Source: Desulfobacteraceae bacterium | Lineage (GTDB): Bacteria; Desulfobacterota; Desulfobacteria; Desulfobacterales; Desulfobacteraceae | Length of the DNA: 42,700 nucleotides | Direction of reading: 5' to 3' | NCBI GenBank assembly: GCA_024225635.1 | Contig: JAAEMK010001291.1 | Location: forward strand, 1 to 42,700 | Notes under the pieces: model-generated | What the model was told of the DNA's origin: nothing | What the model saw: only the letters and a program-made list of their open reading frames with translations | Databases searched by the model: none | Part shown: one piece after another, positions 33,698 to 42,000 of the stretch | How the letters are laid out: the number at the start of each line of letters is the position of its first letter | Position numbering within the stretch: position 1 is the stretch's first letter | Position numbers and translations under genes: made by a program

Positions 33698-33822
33698 AGC
33701 GTGCCTCTCCTTTTGCTGAAAGATTGTCAAAGGGTATTTATATATCTTTCCACCGAAGGATAGGCAAGTCTTTCTCCTTGCCTGGGAATAAAGCTCGTTT
33801 TTATTTTAACGGCAGGCTGGGA

Positions 33823-34620
33823 TCAGGGCATCCGCCCCACCGTGACAGACTCTCCCCACAGGCTTGAAAGCACGGTTTCAACGGTGGGTGAACCGCTGGT
33901 CCAGAAGGCCGCGGCCCCCGGCCCCTCCCTGGAAGTGAGCAGACCCCTGGCGGACAGGGCCCGGCAGACCTGGCGTGAGACCGCCTCGCCCGTATCGATG
34001 ATCCTTATCCCTTCCCCTGCCATCTCCCGGATCAGGGGAGCCAGAAAAGGATAGTGGGTACACCCCAGGACAATGGTATCCGCGCCTTTCTCAAGCAGGG
34101 GGGTGAGGTAACGGTCCAGCAGGGCACGGGTCTTGGGAGTGGTAAACGCCATGGCCTCCACCTGCTCCATCAGGCCGGGGCAGCCCTGGACCTCCACCCG
34201 TGCTCCTTTGCAGAAGCGGTGAATCAGGTTATGAAAGGAGGAGCTCTTCAGGGTTTCGGTGGTTGCCAGCACCCCCACGATCCCGTTTGCTGTCGCGGCC
34301 AGGGCCGGTTTCACTCCAGGCTCGATGCCGATGAAGGGGACGGGGAACAGGGATCTCAATCTGGCGATGGAGGTGACGGTGGCCGTGTTGCACGCAACCA
34401 CAACCGCCTTGACCCTGTGCTCCAGAAGAAATCGGGTCAGATAGACGGCCCGCTCTTCAACATAGTGCGGGGACCTGTTGCCATAGGGGGCGTAGCCCGC
34501 GTCCGACACGTAGATGAGGTCTTCCCGGGGAAGCTGCCGCCGGATCCAGCGAAGTACGGACACGCCGCCCACGCCGGAGTCGAAAACCCCCAGGGGATTG
34601 TCGTTTGCCGCTGTTTTCAT
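33823..34620 (-). CDS. murI: Glutamate racemase
   Basis: MurI makes D-glutamate for peptidoglycan. The protein has the motifs FDSGVGG (with the catalytic-site Asp and Ser), YAPYGNRS, the first catalytic cysteine in VVACNTAT and the second in LGCTHYPFL. The start at 34620 gives 265 residues, a usual MurI length, with AAAGGGG upstream and the family N-terminus soon after. The open frame reaches back to 34698, but that stretch has no family match and contains an inverted repeat. The gene is monocistronic as far as can be seen. Confidence 0.93.
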   Translation of the reverse strand: MKTAANDNPLGVFDSGVGGVSVLRWIRRQLPREDLIYVSDAGYAPYGNRSPHYVEERAVYLTRFLLEHRVKAVVVACNTATVTSIARLRSLFPVPFIGIEPGVKPALAATANGIVGVLATTETLKSSSFHNLIHRFCKGARVEVQGCPGLMEQVEAMAFTTPKTRALLDRYLTPLLEKGADTIVLGCTHYPFLAPLIREMAGEGIRIIDTGEAVSRQVCRALSARGLLTSREGPGAAAFWTSGSPTVETVLSSLWGESVTVGRMP

Positions 34621-34671
34621 TGTCACCCCTTTGCCCTCCTCCATCATCTCCAGACCGTTCATTTCCCTTTT

Positions 34672-34702
34672 GGGAATCATTTCGCTTTTGGAAATCATTC
34701 CC
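34672..34702. repeat. Inverted repeat in the murI leader
   Basis: GGGAATCATTTC (34672-34683) faces GAAATCATTCCC (34691-34702) with a 7-nt loop, pairing 11 of 12 bases. It can also be seen as two direct copies of CTTTTGG-AATCATT. It may be an operator or an mRNA hairpin 50 nt before the murI start. Confidence 0.45.
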
Positions 34703-34836
34703 TGGAGGGGGGTATACCCTGGAATCCGGCCGGTTTCAAGGGTTTATTCCGGTCAAAACCATGCATTGGATGATGACAAATTTCACCGTTTATGCTATTG
34801 GAGCTCTTTCAATTACCGGTTTATCGGCAAAAATGG

Positions 34837-34865
34837 TTGACCCGTCTCAACGACCGGGTTATAGG
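34837..34865 (+). promoter_or_regulatory. Probable promoter of the epd-type gene
   Basis: TTGACC (34837-34842), a 17-nt spacer and TATAGG (34860-34865) predict a start near 34872, some 28 nt before the ATG at 34900. Confidence 0.45.
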
Positions 34866-34899
34866 CTAAAATTGTTTACCAGGATGAAACACAAGGCAT

Positions 34900-35922
34900 A
34901 TGAGTCACAGAGTCGCTATAAACGGATATGGAAGAATCGGACGTTCGGTACTTCGCGCCCTTTACGAATCCCACCACTTTCGCGCCCTTGAGATCGTCGG
35001 CATCAACGAGCTTTCAGATGCCAGGACCATGGCCCATTTGACAAAATACGACACCACCCACGGCAGGTTCTCCGGCGAAGTTACGATCTGCGGCAACGAC
35101 CTCTATGTGAACAACACCAAAATCCGCCTTTCCCATGAACCCGACATCCAGCGCCTGCCCTGGGCAGACCTTGGGGTGGACGTGGTGCTGGAGTGCACCG
35201 GGACCTTCACCCAAAGGGAACGGGCCGAGCTGCACATCAAAAGCGGGGCGAAAAAGGTGATCTTCTCCCAGCCGGCCGAGGATGATGTGGATGCCACCAT
35301 TGTCTACGGCATCAATGACAACACCCTTGACGCCCGCCACCGGGTGATCTCCAACGCCTCCTGCACCACCAACTGCAGCGTTCCGATACTCAAGGTGCTG
35401 AACGACGCCCTGGGCATCGAATCGGGCATCATCACCACCATCCACTCGGTCATGAACGACCAGCCCGTGATCGATGCCTACCACCACCACGACCTTCGGC
35501 GCACCCGGTGTGCCGGCCAGTCGATAATTCCCGTTGATACGGAACTTGCCAAGGGCATCGACCGGATACTGCCGGAACTTTCCGGCCGGTTCCAGGCGGT
35601 ATCCATGCGGGTGCCCACCATCAACGTATCGGCCCTGGACATCACGGTAGTAGTCTCCAAACCCACCAGCGTCACCCAGGTGAACCAAATATTGAAAACA
35701 GCGACCCAGGGACGCCTCTCCGGCATCCTCGGCTATACGGAAGAACCCCTTGCCTCCTGCGATTTTAACCATGATTCACGATCCTCGGTGGTGGACGGCT
35801 GCCAGACCCGGGTCAGCGGCAACACCCTGGTGAAAATCCTTGCCTGGTTTGACAACGAATGGGGCTATGCCAACCGGATGCTCGACACTGCGGCGGCCCT
35901 CCTGGAAAAAAGCGCGTCCTGA
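34900..35922 (+). CDS. epd: Erythrose-4-phosphate dehydrogenase-type member of the GAPDH family
   Basis: The 340-residue protein has the NAD-binding [19 protein letters not shown] and the catalytic SNASCTTNC with C155. Several segments match Epd more closely than Gap[24 protein letters not shown], the [27 protein letters not shown] loop, and [20 protein letters not shown]. Epd oxidises erythrose-4-phosphate to 4-phosphoerythronate, the first step of the DXP-dependent pyridoxal phosphate route in E. coli. A glyceraldehyde-3-phosphate activity cannot be excluded from sequence. No other vitamin B6 gene is close. The gene appears to stand alone between murI and the HTH-receiver regulator. Confidence 0.82.
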   Translation: MSHRVAINGYGRIGRSVLRALYESHHFRALEIVGINELSDARTMAHLTKYDTTHGRFSGEVTICGNDLYVNNTKIRLSHEPDIQRLPWADLGVDVVLECTGTFTQRERAELHIKSGAKKVIFSQPAEDDVDATIVYGINDNTLDARHRVISNASCTTNCSVPILKVLNDALGIESGIITTIHSVMNDQPVIDAYHHHDLRRTRCAGQSIIPVDTELAKGIDRILPELSGRFQAVSMRVPTINVSALDITVVVSKPTSVTQVNQILKTATQGRLSGILGYTEEPLASCDFNHDSRSSVVDGCQTRVSGNTLVKILAWFDNEWGYANRMLDTAAALLEKSAS

Positions 35923-35928
35923 TCCCCT

Positions 35929-36006
35929 GCCGGTTTTCACCATGAAATTCACTTCATGAAGGGGGGAATGCCCTTATCGGGAATCCCCCTAAATGGTGAG
36001 ACCGGC
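35929..36006. repeat. Nested imperfect inverted repeat downstream of epd
   Basis: Outer arms GCCGGTTTTCACCAT (35929-35943) and ATGGTGAGACCGGC (35993-36006) pair through GCCGGT and CACCAT with a small internal loop. Inside lie a minor ATGAA-TTCAT hairpin and a G-rich/C-rich stem (GGGGG near 35961-35966 with CCCCC near 35984-35989). No T-tract follows. It may be an mRNA 3' structure or a REP-like element. Confidence 0.55.
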
Positions 36007-36036
36007 TTCCCCGGATAACATGCTCAAGGGACCCCG

Positions 36037-36060
36037 TGTCAAGTGTGTAGACCTGACCCC
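36037..36060. other. Short sequence resembling IS200/RAYT-associated flank
   Basis: The segment TGTCAAGTG to AGACCTGACCCC resembles, on the minus strand, the GGGGTCAGGTCT plus TTGACA sequence that I remember next to Y1-type (RAYT/IS200-like) transposase genes in deltaproteobacteria. No transposase is present, so at most this is a solitary remnant. The resemblance is from memory and untested. Confidence 0.25.
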
Positions 36061-36243
36061 GATGGAGACTGACCCTGGTTCGCCAATGTAGCCCTGCCCC
36101 TCCGGTTCGTTACCTTTGTTTTATCGCTGTATAACGTTCATCTAATAAACCATCGATACATATTGAATCCGGCTTGACGGCTGAACAAATCTATAATAAA
36201 TAAAATAAGTAGATTACCCCCAAAAATTTAGGAGGGATGCGTT

Positions 36244-36816
36244 ATGGAAGATACCTTGACCGTATTTACCGCGAGCAAATACTGCAACGTTTCATCTAAA
36301 ACCATCATCAACTGGGTCGAGGCCGGCCATATCAAGGCGTACAAGACCGTGGGCGGCCATCGACGAATCAAAAAAGCCGATCTTTTAAGTTTCATGGAGC
36401 ACCAGGGGATCCCCATTCCCGATGAAAAGAGCGGAGAGGGACGAAAAAAGATCCTGGTGGTGGACGACGACATGATCATCGTGGAGTCCATCGTCCAGGC
36501 CCTGGAGGAGGATGAGTTCGACTACGAGGTGGTCTCCGCCTCGGACGGGTTTGAGGCCGGTCTCCAGGTCAAGCATTTCAGCCCCGACCTTCTGATCCTG
36601 GACATCATGATGCCCGACATCAAGGGGTACGAGGTGTGCAAAAAGATCAAGTCGGATCCCGAAACCCGGAATATCAAGATCATCGTCCTGTCGGCCTACC
36701 TGGACGACGAAAAGTTCAAGACCATGAAGGAGAACGGAGCGGATATCTGCTTTTCCAAGCCCCTGCCCCTGGCCCGGCTCAAATCGGAAGTCGCAACCCT
36801 GCTTGGATTAAAATAG
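36244..36816 (+). CDS. Response regulator with N-terminal MerR/excisionase-type DNA-binding domain
   Basis: The 190-residue protein joins an N-terminal winged helix of the MerR/Xis type (about 5-52; VSSKTIINWVEAGHIKAYKTVGGHRRI is the recognition helix and wing) to a C-terminal receiver (about 68-188) with D120 in ILDIMMPD and K172 in FSKPL. The order, DNA-binding domain first, is the reverse of the common response regulator. AGGAGG precedes the ATG. metF starts 13 nt after its stop, so it is cotranscribed with and probably controls the MetF-Hdr operon. No cognate kinase is adjacent; those at 25691 and 28729 are candidates. Confidence 0.9.
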   Translation: MEDTLTVFTASKYCNVSSKTIINWVEAGHIKAYKTVGGHRRIKKADLLSFMEHQGIPIPDEKSGEGRKKILVVDDDMIIVESIVQALEEDEFDYEVVSASDGFEAGLQVKHFSPDLLILDIMMPDIKGYEVCKKIKSDPETRNIKIIVLSAYLDDEKFKTMKENGADICFSKPLPLARLKSEVATLLGLK

Positions 36817-36829
36817 AAGGAGGTACGTC

Positions 36830-37708
36830 ATGAACCTAAGAGACGCATTGGATCAAAAGCGATTTGTCGTAACGTCTGAAATCCAGGCTCCCCTCGGCGA
36901 TGACGATCCCGAACTGCTGGTCGACAGCCTCAGTCGGGTAAGGGGCCGGGTGGACGGGGTGTCCGTATCCGAGGTCGAGCTTCAGGGAGTTGTGGGTGAT
37001 ACCATCAAGACCTGCGATATTTTGAACAAAAACCGTTTCACCCCCATCTACCAGACCACCACCCGGGACAAGAACCGGTTCCAGCTCCAGAAGGACCTGG
37101 CCGCCGCCCATGGGATCGGCGTGGAAAACCTCCTGGTCTTTACCGAGGATTACCGGATCTCCGGGGACACCCTCCAGGAAACCATGTTTTTCCATGTGGA
37201 CTCGGGAAAGCTCGCCTCCGTGCTCAACCACATGAAGGATGGCCAGACCATTGACGGAAAAGCACTGCCGGACAGGATGGAGTTCACCCTCGGGTCCGGG
37301 GTGGCCACCCCCTGGGGAAAACCTGTGAGCAAAAAGGGCATGGAGGAGATGGAGGAGATGATGAACCTGAACACGGGATATTTCCTCACCACCCCGATCT
37401 TTGACCTGGACCAGTTTGAACGCTTCATGAAACAGGTCAACACATTCCAGATCCCGGTGATCGCCGAGGTGATGATCCTCAGGACCGCGGGCATGGGAAA
37501 ATTTCTGAACCGCCACTTTCGTTCAGGCCTCGTGCCGGAGTGGGCCATCCAGAAGCTTTTGAAAGCGCCGGACAAGGTAAAGGCCAGCATCGAGCTTTTC
37601 GCGGATACGGTCAACGGGTTGCGGCACCTGTGCCAGGGCGTGCACATCATCACCATCGGAGGGCAGGACCGGCTTGCCCATTATCTTAATGCGGCCAGAT
37701 TAGGATAA
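36830..37708 (+). CDS. metF: Methylenetetrahydrofolate reductase (MetF family)
   Basis: The 292-residue TIM-barrel flavoprotein has the MetF landmarks: the active-site Glu in TSEIQAP, VDGVSVSEVELQGVV, IYQTTTRDKNRFQLQKDLAAAHGIGVENLLVFTEDYR with the flavin-contacting Asp, and FLTTPIFDLDQFERFM, where homologues read TQ.FFD. It interconverts methylene-THF and methyl-THF in the methyl branch of the Wood-Ljungdahl pathway. It is followed directly by Hdr-like genes, as in acetogens where MetF joins MetV, HdrABC and MvhD in one complex. MetV is not seen in the window. In a sulfate reducer the pathway may run oxidatively, consuming methyl-THF from the MttB system. Confidence 0.85.
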   Translation: MNLRDALDQKRFVVTSEIQAPLGDDDPELLVDSLSRVRGRVDGVSVSEVELQGVVGDTIKTCDILNKNRFTPIYQTTTRDKNRFQLQKDLAAAHGIGVENLLVFTEDYRISGDTLQETMFFHVDSGKLASVLNHMKDGQTIDGKALPDRMEFTLGSGVATPWGKPVSKKGMEEMEEMMNLNTGYFLTTPIFDLDQFERFMKQVNTFQIPVIAEVMILRTAGMGKFLNRHFRSGLVPEWAIQKLLKAPDKVKASIELFADTVNGLRHLCQGVHIITIGGQDRLAHYLNAARLG

Positions 37709-37720
37709 AAGGAGTCAGCA

Positions 37721-39007
37721 ATGGCAAGGGTAATTGACATTGACGATAGTACGTGTGAATTAAAGGAAAAAATCTCCCACCTCCTGCCGGATGCCAACCT
37801 CGATCTCTGCCTCACCTGCGGCACCTGTACCGGCGGCTGTCCCGCCTCGGAACAATACGACATGGACCCGAGGCGATTTTTGCGAATGGTGTTGCTGGGC
37901 ATGGACGACGAGGTGATGAACTCGCCATGGACATGGGTCTGCACCATGTGCGCACGGTGCAAGCATGCCTGTCCCATGGATATCGACATCCCCAAGATGA
38001 TCTACAGCATACGGGCAAGCGTCCCCCGGGAGGAGCGGCCCAAGGGCATCCGGGGCTCCTGCGACCAGCACATTAAGGCGGGGAACGCCATGGGCGTGCC
38101 CAGGGATGATTTCATCTTCACCGTGGAGGATGTGGCGGAGGAGATCCGGGAGAATCAGCCCGATTTCAAGGATCTCATGGTCACGGTGGACAGACAGGGG
38201 GCGGCCATGGTGCTGAACCAGAACTCCAGGGAACCTGTTACCGAGCCCGACGAGCTGGGCCCGTTGTGGAAGATCCTTCACCTGGTGGATGCCGACTGGA
38301 CCTATCCGTCGGTGATGTGGGCCGGCGAGAACTACTGCATGTTCCTGGCCGACGACGAGGGGTGGCGGTACATCCTGGAGGAGTTCGTCTACCACGTGGA
38401 CGTGAACCTGAAAAGCCCCATGGTGGTCAACACCGAGTGAGGCCATTCCTACTATGCAATCCTGGAAGGGTTGCGAAAATACAAGATCGACCATAAATTC
38501 AAGCTGGTCACCATCATCGAACTCTATGCCCAATGGATACGGGAGGGCAAGCTTCCGGTCAACTCCGACTGGAACCGGGACCTCAAGGTCAAGTTCACGG
38601 TTCAGGACCCCTGCAACATCGGGCGGAAGATCGGCACCAACCGGATCGTGGACGACCTTCGCTTTGTGCTGAAGACAGCCGTGGGCGAGAAGAATTTCCG
38701 GGAAATGTATCCCAACCGCGCCAACAACTTCTGCTGCGGCGGCGGGGGCGGCGCCCTCCAGGCCGGGCACACGGACCAGCGCAAGGCATACGGAAAGACA
38801 AAATTCGACCAGATCATGGAAACAGGTGCCCAATATGTACTCGCCCCCTGCCACAACTGCCACTCCCAGATCGAGGACATGGGCTCCCAGTACGGAGGCA
38901 GCTACCACGTGGTCCACCTCTGGACCATCCTCTGCCTTGCCATGGGCATTCTTGACGAGAACGAACGAACCTATCTTGGACCCGACCTGGCCATGGTGGG
39001 CCTCTAA
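37721..39007 (+). CDS. Selenocysteine-containing HdrC-HdrB-like fusion protein (TGA at 38438 read as Sec)
   Basis: The frame continues in phase through a TGA at 38438-38440 to a TAA at 39005-39007, giving 428 residues with Sec 240. The N-terminus is HdrC-like with two 4Fe-4S motifs (C30-C33-C36-C40P and C74-C77-C80-C84P). The C-terminus is HdrB/HdrD-like: a canonical CCG motif has C298, C338, C339, C377 and C380, preceded by a degenerate first CCG unit (C206) that ends in VVNTE-Sec-GHSYYA. Homologues commonly have NTECGH there, so Sec replaces a likely cluster or thiol ligand. A hairpin fitting bacterial SECIS rules follows the TGA. A simple gene caller would report two genes (37721-38440 and 38471-39007). 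It should be the disulfide-reductase-like electron module between MetF and HdrA. Confidence 0.88.
38438..38474 (+). promoter_or_regulatory. Bacterial SECIS element in the hdrCB-like gene
   Basis: After the TGA (38438-38440) the mRNA can form a 7-bp stem, GCAAUCC (38456-38462) with GGGUUGC (38468-38474), including one U-G pair, and a 5-nt loop UGGAA (38463-38467). The loop begins 22 nt after the TGA and has G as its second base. This agrees with the known bacterial SECIS pattern (loop 16-37 nt from the UGA, a G in the first two loop positions). Confidence 0.78.
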
Positions 39008-39022
39008 CAAAGGAGGGATACA

Positions 39023-42000
39023 ATGGGTGAAAACAAGAGAGGATCAGTGCTGGTGGTGGGCGCCGGCATCGCGGGTATCCAGGCGGCCCTTGATCTTGCC
39101 GATTCGGGCTTCCTTGTCCATCTTGTGGACAAGAGTTCCGCCATCGGCGGGGTCATGGCCCAGCTGGACAAGACCTTTCCCACCAATGACTGCTCCATGT
39201 GCATCATCTCCCCAAAGCTTGTTGAGGCGGGACGGCATCTCAACATAGAGCTGTCCACCATGACCCGGATCAAGGAGGTCACGGGGGAGGCCGGGGATTT
39301 CACGGTCTCCATCCTTGGGGAACCAAGATACATCGATCTTGAGAAATGCACGGCCTGCGGAGAGTGCGCCAAGGTGTGCCCGGTGGAGCTGCCAAGCCAA
39401 TTTGACGAGAATCTGTGCGGCAAAAAGGCGGCATTCAAGCTCTACCCCCAGGCCATGCCATCGGCATTTGCCATCGACAAGGGGGACAGGGCCCCCTGCA
39501 CCCTTGCCTGCCCGGCCGGCATCAATGTCCAGGGCTATGTCCAGATGGTGAAACAGGGACGGTACGACCGCGCCCTTGAGATCATCATGGACAAGCTTCC
39601 TTTACCGGGCATCCTGGGCCGGATCTGCCCCCACGGCTGCGAAACCGCCTGCCGCAGAAACGAGGTGGACCAGGCCGTCGCCATCCGGGATCTCAAGCGG
39701 CTTGCCGCGGACAGGTTCGATCCAAGGGAGGTGAAGATCGACCGACCCGCTCCCACGGGCAAACGGGTGGCCGTCATCGGATCGGGGCCCGCCGGCCTGT
39801 CCGCCGCCTATCACCTGGCCCGGAAAGGAATCGGCGCCACCATTTTCGAGGCCCTTCCCAAGCCAGGGGGCATGCTCAGGGTGGGCATCCCGGAACACCG
39901 GCTGCCCCGGGAGATCATCGACATAGAGATGGAGGTGATCACCAACCTGGGGGTGGAACTCCGCCTCAACTCGCCCCTGGGGGAGGGTCTCACAGTGGAC
40001 ACCCTGCTCTCGGACGGGTTTGACGCCGTGTTCCTTGCCATGGGCGCTCATCAGGGCATCGCCCTTGGCGTCAAGGGCGAGGAGATGGACGGGGTCTGCC
40101 AGGGGGTTAAATTCCTGCGAAGGATGAACCTTGGCGAAACCATTGAGGTGGGCAAACAGGTGGCGGTCATCGGCGGCGGCAATGTCGCCATTGACGTGGC
40201 CAGGAGCGCCCTGCGCCTGGGGGCGGACGCCGTGACCCTTGTCTACCGGCGCACCCGGACAGAGATGCCGGCCTGGGAGGAGGAGATCCATGCCGCCGAG
40301 GACGAGGGGGTCGAGATCGTCTACCTGGCCGCGCCCCAGGAGGTGCTGGGGGAGACCGGCCGGGTCACGGGCCTGGGATGCATCAGGATGGAACTTGGAG
40401 AGCCGGACAGTTCCGGCAGGCGACGCCCGGTTCCCGTTCCCGGCTCCGAGTTTGAGATCACGGCCGACCAGATTATCCCGGCCATCGGCCAGAAGCCCGA
40501 CCTCTCGATCATGAAGGCCCTCGGGGAGATTAAGATGACCGCCTGGGGCACGGCCCTGGTGGATCCCGACACCCATGCAACCACACGGGCCGGGGTGTTT
40601 GCCGGCGGGGATTTCCAGACAGGTCCCGGGGTGGCCATCGGCGCCGTTGCGGCCGGCATGAACGCGGCATCGGCCATGGCCCGCTATCTTGCGGGGGAGA
40701 CCTCCCTCAAGGGAGAAGCGCCATTGGAAGCTGCGGCGTCCCCGGAGGATGCCCCCGATTATCTGCCGATCCCGCCGGATCTCCCGCAACAGCCCCGGGC
40801 CCAAATGCCGGAACTGTCCCTGGCAGAACGCCGGGGCAATTTCCGGGAGGTGGAGCTAGGCCTTGCCGAAGACGAAGGGCAGCTGGAGGCCGACCGCTGC
40901 CTCAACTGCGGCTTCTGTTCCGAGTGCATGGCCTGTGTGGACGCCTGCCTTGCCAAGGCCGTGGATCACACCATGATACCTGAACGAAAGCAGCTGTCCG
41001 TGGGGGCCATCATCCTCTCCCCGGGCTTCACCCCCTTTGACCCGTCCGTCTACGACACCTACGGGTACGGCACCCTTCCCAACGTGGTCACCAGCATCGA
41101 GTTTGAACGGCTGTTATCGGCGTCGGGTCCCTATCTTGGGCACCTGGTGAGGCCCTCGGACCAAAAGGAACCCAGGAAGATCGCCTGGCTCCAGTGCGTG
41201 GGATCGAGGGATATCAACAAGGGAGACCACAGCTACTGCTCCGGGGTGTGCTGCATGTACGCCAACAAGCAGGCCGTCATCGCAAAGGAACACAGCGAAA
41301 CCGAGCTTGATACCGCCATCTTTTTCATGGACATGAGAACCCACGGCAAGGAGTTTGACGCCTACAACATCCGGGCCCAGGACGAAAGCGGGGTGCGGTG
41401 CATCCGCTCCAGGATTCACAGTATCTTTCCCCACAGGGATGACACCCTCAAGATCGTCTATGCCACCGAGCCCGGCTCAACCGTGGAGGAGATCTTCGAT
41501 ATGGTGGTCCTCTCCGTTGGCCTTGCCCCGCCCAAGGATGCGAACGCCCTTGCCCAATCCATGGGGATCGAGCTCAACCAACACGGGTTTGCCCACACCC
41601 GCAACCTCTCCCCGGTGGAGACCACGAAAAAGGGAATCTTTGTGTGCGGCAGCTTCCAGGAGCCCAAGGATATTCCGGGCTCGGTCATGGAGGCCTCGGC
41701 CGCGGCCGCCTCGGCCGCAACGCTTCTCAACACCCAACGCTGGGAGATGACCCGCACCCCCGAGCTTGTGCCGGAACGGGATTTCTCGGGCATGGAGCCC
41801 CGGATCGGGGTCTTTGTCTGCAACTGCGGCATCAACATCGGCGGCATCGCAGATGTACCCGCAGTCCGGGAGTATGCCGCCACCCTTGACGGGGTAATCC
41901 ATGTGGAGGACAACCTCTTCTCCTGCTCCCAGGATGCCCAGGACCACATCCGGGACGTAATCGTGGAAAAGAACATCAACCGGGTGGTGGTGGCCTCCTG

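Larger units (their letters stand above)
35923..36243. other. 321-bp intergenic region with compound hairpin and a mobile-element-like fragment
   Basis: No gene was found. The left part folds into a nested inverted repeat (35929-36006). Next comes a sequence recalling IS-associated repeats (36037-36060). The right part is AT-rich and contains a perfect TATAAT (36192-36197) and a TTGACG (36174-36179), but they are only 12 bp apart, so no promoter is called. A good ribosome site (AGGAGG at 36231) ends the region. Confidence 0.6.

Noticed and set aside
36174-36197. TTGACG and TATAAT as a promoter for the HTH-receiver gene
   Set aside because: The spacing is 12 bp, too short for sigma-70, so the pair was not called.
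38441-39007. A separate HdrB-like gene or frameshifted pseudogene after the TGA at 38438
   Set aside because: The downstream part is in the same frame, there is no ribosome site before the TTG at 38471, and the TGA context and hairpin fit selenocysteine insertion.
37760-39010. 416-codon open frame opposite the hdrCB-like gene
   Set aside because: The plus strand has Fe-S and CCG motifs and ribosome sites; the antisense product is His/Val-rich without a domain.
39602-40804. 400-codon frame opposite the HdrA fusion
   Set aside because: The plus-strand frame is continuous with clear flavin and Fe-S motifs; the antisense product has none.
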